Shown here one piece after another: positions 1 to 13,535 of a stretch of 64,000 nt of DNA. The stretch comes from Chionis minor (lineage: Eukaryota > Chordata > Aves > Charadriiformes > Chionididae), in NCBI GenBank assembly GCA_013398295.1, contig VZSF01001078.1:124001-188000 (forward strand), written 5' to 3'. Below the pieces are notes generated by a model. The model searched no databases, was not told the DNA's origin, and saw nothing but the letters and a program-made list of their open reading frames with translations. The first letter of the stretch is position 1. Every line of letters starts with the position of its first letter. Made by a program: the position numbers and the translations under genes.

Positions 1-2899
1 TCTGAGAATAGTTATTTTCTGCTTACAATAGATTGGCAGCCATTGTTTGTATTGTTTAGGATCAATTGAGGGATTTTTCTAAATGTTATTTTGATTTGAT
101 GACTTTGTTCATCAGCGAATTAGGAAAGCTCTGATTGTTTAGCGCAGGAGAAGGCTTACAATGCATTACTGGCTCACATGCTCGCTTCACGCACGCATGT
201 CGTGATGGCAGTAGTAATAGCACCATTAAAGAACAAAAGGTAGCAACACATAGTAGCTCTGTATCTGGCCAATCCCCTCAAATTACCATAAATATTTGAG
301 CAATCTGAATAGTTTTGGACTCTGTAGTAAAGCTTTCCTGTTCTTATCTGGCACTGAAGGAATGTGGAATAAAGTATTCATTTAACCAAGTATAAAAATA
401 TGTATGTTATGCAGTTATAATCATGTGTCATTAATCAGAAAATACTGCAGAAACTCTGACAAATTAAAAACACAAGGATGTGTCTGCAAGGGCTTTTTCA
501 GTCATTAAAAAGCTGCTTCACCTCTCAGGCAAACTATTTAATGGCAACTTCTTGCTCAGTGTACTGACATCTTCAAAGGCTCTGACATCTGTCGGCCTTT
601 GAACTACCATTAAAAAATATTATCCCATTTCCATTCTTTTATGCCCATTTTTTTAATTATAGCCCTTCTTTCAAGTTAGGAACATGGTTGGTTTAAATGA
701 TGCTGTCCTTTCGTTTTCAGCCACCCAGCTGCGGTTTGAATAAATTGATGTAGAATCAAAGGCGGGACTTTAAAGGGAAAAGGTTTGATGGACTTGGACT
801 CCGAACCAGATGAGGTTTTATGATGAAAAGGGTTTAATCCCAGCACAGGCATCGCTTCTATCAGTCGAGCAGTACAAAGCGATTCATATATATAGGTTCA
901 TGAGAAATGATCTATTTTTTTTTTTTAAACAGCACAGATCTCTTCAGGACTTGCAAATGTGGCATTAGCTAATATTCAGAGAGCTGATTTCCTTTCATCC
1001 ACCAGAAGCTTATGATTATAGTACAGTTCTCGAATTGGAAATGAGAGCTGCAACACAGATTTAAAGCTATGCTGTCTGATTTGTATTCAATATACATGTC
1101 ACTGCGGGACAAGCTAGTCTAGGCCGAGCTGGTTCAATAAAGGGAAAAACAGTTTCAGCATCTGAAATTCGGGGAGGGGGGGGGGAGGTACCAATTAATT
1201 CTTACCTGCTCTACCTGAGTATTGTGTCGGATACTTAGTAGATTACTCTTGTTTCTAAAGCTGTGCAAACAAACCCTTGTGATAACATTTCTTTGGCATC
1301 TTTTGCATCAGAGGCTGAGAGAAAATACGTGGCATTAATCAGTAATGGCTTCTAATGTAGTCATTTACATGGAAGGCAATGTTTGTTTTTCTGTGCCTGA
1401 GCTTCAAGGAGGTTTAGCAGACAGCCTTGCTATTCCTTTACAGCAATAGCCTTCATTAATGTGGTAATTAGGCATGCGTATGGAGAAAACTGCAATCTCT
1501 GTCTCAGCAGATGCATCAGATGCCATTTGGCAGAAATACCACCTCATGGTCGTCAAAAAATCGTCTCTTTAATAGTTCCCTGATCTTTGTGCTTCATGTT
1601 GTAGGAGCTTGGTACACGGTCATGATCTCTTACTTATACATAATCAAATTGTGTCCTTCAAACCAGTGACGCTTCCCAGAAATGTAAAAGCAGTAGATTT
1701 CAAAAGCCTTAAAATTACATCTTCTGAAAAGACTGTGCTGCATTGCTGTGCAGAAAGGAGACGGCTTCCTTTGGTGCTCTGCCCCCGGTCAACAGCTTCT
1801 CCTTCAGGCCCTCCCCACAACCGCTGGTCCCTGCCAGGGTATTCAGTTTAGGAGTAATACATTGTTCTTCAGCTCTTAATGCAATTTTTAGGTTGGGGTT
1901 TTGTTTTTTGAGGGGTGGGGCGGGTAGTAAATATAAACATGGCCCTGTATTACTGGATAGATTTAGTGGTTTGTTTTATTTTACTGGTATTTCATAGAAT
2001 TCCCATGTTTAATGTGTATTTAGATGTTACATTGAAGCTATATATTAATATTTATTCAAAGTACACTAGATTCAAAACACTTGCATAAATAAGTCTGAAG
2101 AAACAATTGCCCCAGGATGCAATGGCCTGTTTGTCATTCAGAAAATGAAAGAGGCATCCACTGAACTCAAGGACAAACTGACAAGGATGAAAAGGAGAGA
2201 GATCAATGTAAAGGTGCCAGAGGAAGATACCGAGCTAAAAATGCTCCTGATTCCAAGGAAAGAAATGTTATGCACACAGTTTTCATTTACTTTGTACTGA
2301 TCATCCTGTGATTGATCTTGTCTTTCTGAACTGGTGGCTGTGGAGTGTGATGCTTCCAAAAGGGCTCTGAACTCGGAGGAGCCACTGTCGAGATGATGGG
2401 AATAGTGCAACCAGCCCTTGAGGATGAAGGTGAGGAGAGGGAGACTGGAAGTGGTGTCAGCTTGTATGTGTGTGCGCAGCGGGTGCCATCGGCACGGCAG
2501 GTACCATCAGCTGATGCCTTTGACTCCAGCCAGACACCAAGTTGGAGTGAAGACTTCCTTCTCTAGGACTGTCGTCCTCAGAGAGAGGGGACAAATTTAT
2601 CTTCTTGATATGCGGATTGACACTAAAGGTGGCCAGCTAGAACATGCTTCTTCCAGTTTGGAGTTGATTTCAAAAAGGAGAAAGTCAAAAGCTGCATGTC
2701 TGTATGTGTCCCCTGGTTTGAGGTAAAACAGAAGCAATTTTCTGTTCAGTAATTTTACTTTGCAGCGAAGCCTCTTCTGACTAACTGAGCTCTCTGTAAT
2801 TAACAGCATCTTGTCCAAACACTGTTTGCTCCCAGAGAGATAAGACCTGTTTAGTTGTAATTTATGCCAAGGAATGGGATGCAGAGAGGCTCTTGCTTA
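1..2899. other. Upstream CEP112 intron, left part
   Basis: AT-rich intronic DNA with no exon I can support. It holds a G-rich tract with single A interruptions at 1171-1188. A short frame at 2144-2300 reads as a charged helix (MKEASTELKDKLTRMKRRE) behind an AG, but it has no donor and matches nothing I know. The open frames around 1609-2726 look like chance. Confidence 0.5.
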
Positions 2900-3441
2900 T
2901 ACTTATTGCGGTAACAACCAGGGGCAGCCACCTTTGTTATGTGCCCCGTTGGAGGGTCGGATTCGGAAAAGAGGGTTCGCGTGTGCAGGGACGAGGGGAC
3001 AGGAGAGGTGACCCAAACCTGACCACCAGGGTATTCCATCCCATCTGCATCGTGCTCAGTGTAAACGCTGAAGGATCAAAGGGTCAGCCCTCTTTCTTCA
3101 ATGGCCGGTGTCGGAGGAGGACATTTTGTCTACCTTTCATCCTGATCCATGCATTCCGGAATTCAGATCCGGAATCCAGCTCCCATCCGTCACTGAGTCC
3201 AGTCTGGGACTTTCCCAGTTCCCGTCGATGATGCGATCGTCATGCTGGGAGCTTGATACGGTTCTGTAGATATTTCATTATTTCCTTTTTATTATTTTAT
3301 TATTAATATTTTCATTAAAGTAGTTTAGTTCCTTCTAAATTCATCAGTCTCTTTCTCTCTCTCCCTCCTCTCCTTGGGGAGAGAGGTGGGGGAGAGCGTC
3401 TGTCATTCGTCTCCGTGGCCAGTCCAGCCCAAGCCACGACA
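2900..3441 (+). mobile_element. Solo LTR-like element, avian ERVL type
   Basis: This compact block is richer in CpG than its surroundings and has the layout of bird endogenous-retrovirus LTRs. It contains GTGACCCAAACCTGACCA, then GGTATTCCATCCCATCTGCA and a TATA-like remnant (GTGTAAAC near 3060). Next come an ATT-rich stretch with TTTTCATTAAAGTAGTTTAG (3310-3329) and a CTCTCTCTCC pyrimidine run, and the block ends in CCACGACA at 3441. No internal retroviral genes flank it, so it is probably a solo LTR. The right edge is fairly clear. The left edge is uncertain and I could not find a matching target-site duplication. The family assignment comes from recalled consensus features. Confidence 0.6.
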
Positions 3442-6400
3442 GTGTAATTCTGCGTCTCGTTTCTGTAAGAAGCAGCTAATGTGCAGATAAGAATTTACCA
3501 CCACAACTCCTTGACTAAGAGAAACACTGCAACTATTGTTACTGCCTTCCAGAAATGAGGAGGGTTTTGAAAGTTAGAAGCTGATTATTTCTTTGAAGTC
3601 TAAACCTGTAAGTGACGCAATTTTTATTTCTGAAGCTGCTGGATTTCAGGATTTCTGCCCACACATATTGCCATTCATGAGACCGAGAATGATGACTTCA
3701 TGCTTGGTTAAAGACTGTCATCTGCACTGTAGCAGCGTGACATCAGTAACGAGAGAGTTTCCTGGTGTATTAGGTTCTTTAGCAGAGCAGAACGGTACAC
3801 ACAGGCTAGTACATTTAAGTCATCTTTAGTCATTGGCCCACAGAATAACAGCGTTAAGTTCCCTAGTTGTCTTCCTGTAATTCTGCTGGAGTTTTGAAAA
3901 AATTATCTTTTTCACCTTGGTGAGCAGTCAGGGCAGAGCTTGGGCAGCAGCATGAACTTTGAGTCTTCAAGTCCCTCAACCGCCTGTTGAGGAGATGGTC
4001 ACGGCGGATGACCTGAATGGGAGTTAGTGTCCAAAGTTTGCGTTGCTACAAGTATTAACTTCAGAAGGTGAAGATGGGAGATAACTTAGGCATGAGCAGC
4101 TGATCGCTTACGCTTTGTGTCTGCATCTTCTTATCTTTGTCTTGCCAAGTTTTGCAATCGATGCCATTCCTGCTACAGTCGTCATAGAACCCTTACAGGA
4201 TATGTGGGGTAAAATTTCTGGAATACTCAAAACACGTACATGTTTCAAGCAGTGATTTAAACAAATGCACGCAGAAGAGAAGAGTGGGATGCTTTTCTGG
4301 GTGTTTTTTGGCGGGGGAGAGGTGGAGTTGTTTTGGTGTTTGGTTTTTTGTTTGGTTGTTGTTTTTTTTCTTACAGTGAAGCCTTTCATTAGTTGTCAGG
4401 GCAAAGACATTTCTCACAGACAATACAGCCTGTACCTCTTCTGGGGACAAATTAGGAATTATAATACGTTTAATTTTGCTGCCTCATAGAGATGAATGTC
4501 TGTAGTAATCCTTAAATCTGTAATACATCATGTCTGCATTTTAATTGGAATTGCATGTTGTTCAGGAAATGCTAATGCTTTTAAATTTAATATGTGGAAA
4601 ATTTAAATGCAAATATTTTTCAAAAGCTTTGACTTAGGGGATGCTGGACACAGAAATACTGTATGGGATTGACAGGTAGTTCTTCCCAGTCTGCTGCAGA
4701 GATCTTTACCCTCCATTTCTGTATTCCATTGCAGGAAAGTCCTAGCCTTCCTTAAATATCACTAACTTTTCTTCACTTTCAGAACAAGCTTTGTTCCAAT
4801 ATTATTTCAGAACTGAATATATCTTTAACATTCATCTGAAAGGAATATTTTCCTTTCGCATCCTGACATACAGAAAATAAAGCTTGATGTTTTTTCACAA
4901 AGGAAAACAGGGGAGACTAAGCGTGTGTTTGGTGTAGTTTTCATCAATCATCATTTAGGGATAGGTTCTTATGGTTTGTAAGATACAGCAAACCTGGTAT
5001 TAGATACAGATTTTTAGTTATTTTTTTTTAGCCACTCTGTGTTTTATCTGTATTCTGCTCTCACAAGTCATTTCAGGGGATCACTGCACTAAGCAGGTAT
5101 TTATGGCTGATTTTTTAATTTTTTTTTTATTCTCCATCATATTTAAGTTACATTCGCGTAGGTTTGTAGATTACTAGGTGCCCAGCTGAGTGTCTCCTTT
5201 AAATGTCTTGGTAGAAAGACAGAAGGAATTGAGTCCTCCACCTAGTCTTTTCCAGGTAGGTCTCTTAGTAGTCTTATTCAAATCATTTTGTTTCTACAAA
5301 GACAAATACAAATGTAAACATTTCTTTCATCAGATAAGAAGTGAGGAGAAAGAAGGCTGGATCTTTTAATTTTTGACTCACTAATACATTTTGGAGCAAA
5401 GACAGTAAATCAGGTAATAAGAAACCGGTCTGGATCTGCCTTCCAGGGAAGAGGGCCAAATCTTTTCCAGGTCTTAGGACTGTTAAATGGAAAACTTTAT
5501 TTCCATTTATCTCAGTTTCAACTTGGTAAGTAATCCTTTCACTCACCGAGCGCCGGATTGTTTAGTTACATGTGCAGGCTTGAGGTTCTTCCATTTGACT
5601 AAAAATCATTTTCTCAGGAAGGCAGTGACAATAACCAACCTATATGAAGCTCTGCTTTCTAGCTGTTGTTAACTAAATTAGAATCAAATGGACTTATGTA
5701 AATTAAGAAATCAAAATAAGCTCCGTTAATTTTAAGCTCTTTGTGGAGCTGTTCAAATGGATGTCTGATTTTCTTTCTTTTTCTCCTCCCCTGCCTCCCC
5801 CCCCCCCCCCTTTTTTTTTTGAAGCCCAGTAGTTTGTAGCTTAAGCGCCATTTATATTAACTGGGATTTAGGCAGCTAACTGGCTTCTTTAAACGTCCAG
5901 ATCTCTCACAGTGCACTCCTTTTGGAAAAAAAGATCAAGATTAGTGTTTTGCTTAATACCATGTCACAGCAGATCTTGTGAATTTGCTACCCCGTTCTCA
6001 CATGTAGTCATAGACGTAGAAACAAGAATTGGGACAATATTTTCGGTGCAACTTTTCCTCCTGGCTTTTTGATACCTGGGTTTTGCATATTTCTTTTCAG
6101 AAATATGTGGCAAAGTTGGTGAACAGTCTGGGGTTTCGATTTCCTTAGTTTTATTGAAAATGGAGCTCAGCAGAAGGTAACTTCTCTTGATTGTCCTTCA
6201 TGAGTCAACACTTGCATTGTGCTTCAGGAAAATGCTTAACCTGTAGAACAAGAGTAGAGAACATAGAGCAAATGCATTACTAAGAAATAAAATTTAAAGG
6301 GTGCTGGACTTTTTGGGGGGCTATGTTAAGTGCAGGGGGGGAAAAATGAAGTTGACCACAGTTTGAATATGAGGAAAGAGTGATGTTTTGCCTCCAGCAG

Positions 6401-8580
6401 TGCTCTGTACAGGTAGGGTGGTGTTAAACCTGCCCCCACCCTGAGCTAACAGCCTGCTAGATACAGAATAGGCAAGGTTGGCAGGAATATAATTTTATCA
6501 GATTCATAAATGTTAGAGGCGTTTTTCAGAGCACACAAAGTGCTGAAACAGTCCAACTGAAGAATCTTACAAAGGAGGTTTGACGTTTAAGAGCAGCTTA
6601 ATGCTGTTAAAATTAATAGAATAAATGTGTAAGTTAGCAGCTCAACACCTCACTTTACAAGTCCTAGTGGATATTTTCAGGAGAGATGTCAGAGGTTCAT
6701 TTGCAAAGGTGGGAAAAGCTGGGATTGTGTCGAGATGGAGTTGATAGACCTTTGCGTAAGCCCTGTAATCTGGGGATTCAGATTTTACACTGCTGAACAG
6801 CAGACATTTTACTGTTAGTGCTGTGGTTGCCATCTGTGGTGCTTTTACTTAAGTTTTTTTTGACATTGAACATTCATCTGTTTGAGTCCAGAGAGCTGCC
6901 ACTCTGTGGACGCGGCGCAGGTTAGCGAGTACAACTTCGGCTGGTGCAACAGTTTTCCTGCAAGAGAATACCTGACCGTGATATTATACAGCCTGATTTA
7001 TAAACTGTGGACATTTGATTGATGAATGCCTTAATAACTTCATCCCATCACTGAAATGCAGTCATACATAGGATAAAGATGTCTTCTAGTTCATGAGTTT
7101 GGCAATAGCACCGATATTATGGAAAGAATTTTTTTCCCTCAAGACTGAGGACACTGAAATATGCACAAAACACTATAGAATCATGTCATAAAATGCATCT
7201 CTCTGAGTACTGAAGTTTTAGCCTTGCTGATATTTTAGTGTTTCCAGGGGGTACTAGAGTAGTGATCAGGACTCCGTATAATTACGGCAGTGCTCGCAGG
7301 GTTCCGGCGCTTCCGTGATTTCTTCCAGAAGAGCTTGCACAACCCTGTGCTTTTTTGGGAAATTCCATCAGCGCTCTTAGGAGGTGGGGCCACCCTGTTG
7401 GTCACTGAACTGTTGTTCATTTTCCCTTCGTTCCACACCGTTTCATTTATCTGCTCCCTTAATCACCATATTTATGGGCCTATGTGTTCTTACCCAAAAA
7501 GCATTCAAACTTGACAGTATAACAGATTGTGCTGTGAAAGCGAAATAGCTGCTTATTACTTATCCCTGATAATTTGTGCTCTTCCACATCCTTACCTGTG
7601 TGATAATGTGTGTGACGTTTGCAGAAGTAGTTTTCTTTGCAAATCAAATCTATCTTTTTAAGGATTCGTAATATTGACAAATTGCTGGTTTTACCAGTCA
7701 CAAGAAAAACTGGATAATAAATTCTTAACCTATTTTAATTGAAATTGCTGTGGCATAGAAAACATTTCCAAAATATTTGGTTGAAATGGAGATAACTGAA
7801 TTAATTACAAAGCTTTATTTAGAAGATGACATCAAAAACTTGAGTTAAATTTTAATGACTCTCGCTGATTCAAAATTCTTTTCAAGTGTGGGTTTAGATT
7901 TGATATCTCTTCAGATTTAGATTGTAGCTCAAACAAAAAGAGTCCTCCTTCAGCGCTGCTGTGTACCCTTTGTATCACTGTCACCTTGCAAAGGAGCCAC
8001 GAATGTAGCTGCCAGCTGTCTGGACTGGAATTTGTCTGAGGTGGAGCAAAGCAGGTAGACTGGGACCAGTGAGTCCGACGCGGTAGCACGCTTTGTGGGC
8101 AAAAAGACGAGCGAGCCATCAGGGCTGTGCCTGGCCCTTGGTACTGCACTTGGTTGCCTCACTCTTTTGTCTCTTAAGGGTAAAAATCATGGGGCTGGTT
8201 CCCTAAAACCAGACTGAGATCAAGTGGGAGACTGATTGTTGTGGCTTGCTGAAACGGCAATATTAAGACTCATTAATATAAACCAATTTTGTTTTAAACA
8301 CAAACCCACATGACTCATCTTTGAAGTGCTTACAGCTATATGTTTTTCTTAGCTGAGAGCTGCAAACAAATAATATTTGTTCACTTTTTTTGTGTTTGGC
8401 TTTCTTTTGTTAGGTGCATTCCTTACTTTTGTGATGGTAGAGAAGCTTGTTATCTGTTTCTCAGCACTTTGTAAAGCTTTGTTTATTAATCATAAGGATA
8501 AAGTAGTTCAGATTCCCACTTTCAACAGATAGTCCTTTCTGAGGTATTTTACACTAAATATGTCACCAGTTGCTGCATGA
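3442..8580. other. Upstream CEP112 intron, second part
   Basis: Unremarkable AT-rich intron. It contains a T/G-rich stretch at about 4300-4375 and a perfect run of 14 C followed by 10 T at 5797-5820. Open frames of 60-105 codons on both strands here lack splice signals, codon bias or recognisable domains. I see no gene. Confidence 0.5.
5797..5820 (+). repeat. Homopolymer pair C14-T10
   Basis: Fourteen C are followed directly by ten T, after a longer pyrimidine-rich lead from about 5770. It is a low-complexity polypyrimidine tract, prone to length variation and sequencing error. Confidence 0.9.
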
Positions 8581-8618
8581 CTGGGATAGGATACTTCATC
8601 TGGGATGGGATACTTCAT
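8581..8618 (+). repeat. 19-bp tandem duplication
   Basis: Two adjacent 19-bp copies, 8581-8599 and 8600-8618, of CTGGGATRGGATACTTCAT. They differ at one base (A versus G), which points to a recent local duplication. Confidence 0.9.
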
Positions 8619-11600
8619 CTGCCTCTTCCGGGATGATCACGGGTAAAAAGGGAATCCTTGTCACCACTGAGTCACTGAGTGCTTCTCCTTTGTTCCATGT
8701 TTTCCTTTACTTCTTCGTCACCGAAGTGAGATTTGTTTTTACTACAGGCTTCCTTTCCCTTGACTGCACTGATCTCCTTTCAAAAATAATCCACTGCCCG
8801 ATAACAAACGTTACGTATGCCTCATCCAGCTCTGTCGCCTCACGCCAGGGTAACGAGACACAAAAACCCCCAAATCTCCCTTTGGGAAGGGCTCAGCTGA
8901 TGGTCTCACGGAACGCACTGTCCAAACACATGTGCTAATTTAATGTGCTTCCAGGTGAGCAAATGCTGAGAAGGTATTGGCACACGCAGGGGCAGAACCT
9001 GCGTATTGGTGGTTCAAATTGAGCTCTTACTTATGGGCTAACATTTTAGGTTATTGTCCTAGAAAGGATCACCGTGATCATGTAATCTGACAGTTCATTT
9101 GAAGCAAGTCCATGGAACTGCTCAGAGATTTGGGGAGGGGGCTGTTGGGTTTTTTTCACGTTACACGCAAGCAAAACTAAACACAGCAAACGGAGACCCA
9201 TGCGGTCATCTCCAGCTGAAGCCAAGTTAGCCCCGTGCAGAAAACTTTTGAAACTCAGTTTGAGGAGTTGTCACGATGCGCTTGAGAAACGCGGTGGTCT
9301 TTAAAAGTGCTATTTGTTTTTCATCAGGAAGAGCGCGCTCCGCAATGAGGAGCCACGGAGGGTTATTGGAACTTCATCTGCTGGGAGATGTTAGTCACTT
9401 ACTGTAAAAACTGCTGAAGCAACACCTCAATGACTCGAGATCTGAGCCTCAGGGAATAAGTTAAGAGCAGATTTGATCTTAACTCTGCCTGGCCTTGTTT
9501 TTGAGTTTAAAATGCCCTCGATGCTATTTGAAGCTAAATATAGTGATGGGGTGGATGTGGTTTGGTGTGTAATACGTTGAGAGGGAGACAGTGAAGTCCG
9601 TGTGTTCCATCACCCTGAGTATAAAAGATGCGGTCATGCTCCAGCCTCTGCCTTGGAAAAAGAGCCAAGTAAATGCTTCATGGGGTTGAAGTAGGAGCTC
9701 CTGAAAAATAAAGGGAATATATCCTTTTTTTTCCCTTTCCTTTAATTTAGACTGTAGCCGTTTGGTCCATTTCTCATCTCTGTTGCATGTAACTGTAGCA
9801 GTTTCAGACATCAGCAACAGATTTTAATTTAAACTTTTTGCCAGCTTTATATTTTCTTATGCAATTTACTTCTTAAAATTAAGAGCACATGTTTTCCTTC
9901 CCAATAACATGCAGAACATTTATTGGCATTTTAAATAGGCCAAAGTGTGTGAGCAACCTTCTTTTTTTCTTTCAAGTCTATTTTTTTCCCTACAGGCAAA
10001 TTGCTGTGGGCTTATGACCCACCCTTTTTATGACACTATTTCAGTGCAGATATTCTTAGTTAGAATTCTAAGTTATTCCTTTGAAACAGAAATAGAAATC
10101 CACATCTCAACTAGCAGTTTCTTCAGCTATGGGATTGTCATACGTGCATACACATACATACAAGTATGCCCTATGAATTCATAAGAAATCTCTACCCTGG
10201 CACACAGTTTACATATTTGTATTTTTGTTCCATTGGAAACTAGTGGTTCCTTTCTATTTGTTTTTCTTTATGTGGATTAATAGTTGTTTTACAAAATGCT
10301 TTCGTGTTTGGGGCATGCTGCTATGGCATGGCCATCCCGTGGAGTCGCGATGAACTTCTGCCGCCTTTGGAAAAAAGACATAGATCTCTTTTAGTTCATT
10401 TGCTCATACCCATACAACCAAAAGACTATAACATTTTGATTAAAAAAAAAAAAAAAAAGTTGGCCTGGTTGAGTGTTTAAGCTGTGTATTTCTCACAGCA
10501 GCTCCTGTACCCAAGTTATTGTTTGGGCTGCGCAGGGGTTTTGGTAGGTATGGTTCGCAAACACTGATTTGAGCAGCTGGGAAAAGAATTTAAGAAACCA
10601 GTACTGAGAAGGAGGATTTGGTTTTACAAACAAACCAAGCAGGCATCATGCCTGCAGGTCTCAGGCACGAGAAGTGAGATTTTGTCATTGCATCTTTTGT
10701 TTTTCCGCAGAATCATTAAGAACAGACAGTTGCTCTTAAGTTTTGTGTTTCATGGATTTTTCACAACTGAGAATGATGTCATCTTGGGTTGTTTTTTCCT
10801 TAGTAGTACTAATTTGCCTGCATTTAAGTCTAATAATAGTTTATTAAACCTGGCATGTGGAATAGCAGAATCTTAGTGACAGAAAATTTGGGATTCATGT
10901 CCTTTAGCAGTTTGCAGATATCCGTGTCACACGAAGTTGCCTTATGCAGCAAGTTGGTCGGTTGTAAGCTGCTTCTGCCGGTGACTTTGTTTATGGGAAA
11001 AAATAATCTGGCTGTGAGAACTAGACTTATTTTCAAGTAATTGACAAGAACTGCGGCTGTGATCCCCAGTATAAGCTTTTTCCAGTCACTTTGGAGAGAT
11101 TAGATGTCTCTTAACATCATCTTACTAGCAGTGAAGTTGCTCCAAAAGGACTCCTTTAATCATATTAGTTTCGCTGCCATCACCCCGTCTTCAGATTCTT
11201 TCTTCTTTCCTAATAGAACCAAATCTGCTTTTGCCATCTATTAGGTCCAACATTAATGCTCCTTTGCATATTAATTACTGTTACTTTACCTATAACATTC
11301 AGCCCACAATCTCTTGGCTCCCCAGTTTTGAATCTGCGGGCTCGGAGCTGGTACTTTTTCCACGTGGCAGTAGAAAACACTGTATTGTGGCTTTGTATAA
11401 GAATTATTGAGTATAGAACAAAATAAAGCAGGAAGACCTAACAGTCGAGTCAGGAATTCACCCAGTCTGTATTTTGGCTTGTAATACGATTTATGAATGA
11501 ATTTTCCCTGCAGTATAAGAAGTTAGTCTTGGCTCCTTATCCTAAATATTTTATCAAAATTTTTAGGAAACTTCTGAGCAATATGATAACTTAGTTTCAC

Positions 11601-13535
11601 TTATATGGGAAGGAAAAAAAAAGTTTAAGGAAGTTTTCTGTTTTAAGAAAGAAGGAAGGAAGGGGAGAAAAAAAATGGGAAGTGGTAGTGAAGGGAGAAT
11701 GAGCTCTCAGAAAGAGCTCTCACAGATTAAAAGATAATTGTTACTATTCCAGGCAGGACATGCATTGGAACGGCTATTAAAAAACCCAAATGCTACTAAT
11801 TATGTCAGTTTAGAACTTGGACCGTGTCATCCTATAGAAATTGTAGCTCTATAGCATTTCTTTGGTTAAGTAAAAGCCAGTTAGGCTAACATTTTGTTAT
11901 GATCTGGAGGTGAAATTATTTTCCAAAAGAATTATAAAAGTATATTGTAGATTATAATTATATACTAAAACGAACTTTACGTTTTAGTCTGTACAATTAT
12001 ATACTAAAATGTACTTTACATTTTTAGTCTGTATACAGATTTAAAAAATTAACCATGTGTAGAGGAAAAGATCAGGAAAGGAAGGAAAGGATCTAGTGCA
12101 GATTATACTATAGGAAACATATGTTTGAGATAATGCTGATACAGCTGAAGTATGTGGCCTGGGTTATACTTCTGTATACAAATGATGTGCTCGTTCCATC
12201 TCTACGCATATGCACACAAAATTTTACCTTTGACATAGTAGGGAATAATGCCAATGAGTAATTAAGAAAGCATGGAAGTAAAAGTCAGTCCTGTGACACG
12301 TTTCAGAGGTGGTTAATATTATTTAATACACGTTACAGCTGTGATAGTTGAAGGACACCACTGGAGGTTTGGGGGGAGACGACATGTCTTTTATTACACT
12401 ATATAGTTCAAATAGTTGGAAAAAATAGGCAAACTTTCAAGCCTGGATTTTTCTCTCTCAGATCACAGCATTTGTAACAATCTGTCTTGGGATATTAATG
12501 TACAAGGCAATGTTTCTGATAGTCATTCATTTCCCAACTTTAGTCAGAAATGAATGTTTCTTTTTCAAAGATTTGTAGTAATGTGGTTTTCAGGGACTGC
12601 AAATAGATGGTTTAGCTGAATACAGACAGTATATTAAAAATGTCTAAAGAAGAAAAATAGTAGTTGGAGAGAGAGTTCAGTTCGGAGCTCTAGAAGCAGT
12701 AACTGGCGTTCCAGGGCAATGGGATCTTTAAATATACAGTAATTTTCATCAGATTTTCTTATGAAACCTTTAATAAGCTGGAGCTGAGTCACCTATATCT
12801 GTTTGGTAGAACATCAGTTTCTCATCTCAACATTATCCAGCCTCTGTGAATCCTCTGAATTCCAGGGAACTGCCCAGTTACTTGTGGAACAGGGAGGGAA
12901 AAGAGGGAAAGACTGTGTGAGGTTTTTAGTGAAAATGCTCATTTTGAGAATTCTATTTCTGAATGAAAACATGTATGTGCTTGCAACATCATACATTGCA
13001 ATTAGCCGTAAGGACAACGGTTTCATGTCATGGATACGATGCTCCGATACTTGGTTTAAGAAGCTCCAGAAGAAATGCAGCTAGAAAAGTAACTAATGAG
13101 AGTTATATGCACCTGTAAATCTAAAGTAAAAATGTGTGCTCCACTGCTACTGGAAAGCAGCAATGTGTATTCTGTGTACTTGAGGAGTAACACAGCTTTA
13201 CCGCGGGTGACTTCCCTCCTGTATCCCGTCAAGTTCCCCCATGGTTCTGCTCCCGCTCCATTGTCCCCCGATGCCACTGCTGCGTCGCACAACGTGCTCT
13301 GTGCCCGGGGGCTGAAGGACGGTCTGTGGTCACATACGGGAGCTGTGGATTCCAAAATCTGCCTTGCATTTTGAAGGTCGTGTCTCCTACCTATACTGTG
13401 TCTGCAGAGCATTAGGGGTCCTCTGCGTTGGCCCGTGTTCTGCTCTCGGCGTGCTCCGGTTCCCTCACCTGGAGCAGGACGTTCTTTGATACGTTCCTGG
13501 TGCACGTTAGCACGTCATGATGTGCTTCTCGTGTC
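8619..13535. other. Upstream CEP112 intron, third part
   Basis: Intronic DNA with a 17-A run at 10442-10458, the duplicated hairpin at 11956-12034 and a GC-richer stretch at about 13200-13500 just before the CR1 element. The open frames in the GC-richer stretch run on both strands at once, as expected from fewer stop codons. I see no exon. Confidence 0.5.
11956..12034 (+). repeat. Tandemly duplicated hairpin, about 39-bp unit
   Basis: Two adjacent units start at 11956 and 11995, both beginning AATTATATACTAAAA and ending TTTAGTCTGTA. Unit 1 holds a perfect inverted repeat: ACTAAAACG (11964-11972), a 7-nt loop AACTTTA, then CGTTTTAGT (11980-11988). Unit 2 has ACTAAAATG paired with CATTTTTAGT, which has one extra T. 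Both arms changed at matching positions, CG to TG and CG to CA, so pairing is kept. Confidence 0.85.

Noticed and set aside
2144..2300. Possible extra CEP112 exon (charged helix after CATTCAG)
   Set aside because: No donor ends the frame before the stop, and the residues do not match CEP112 as I recall it.
13056..13505. 149-codon minus-strand frame
   Set aside because: It lies in a GC-richer stretch with open frames on both strands, no domain and no splice signals.
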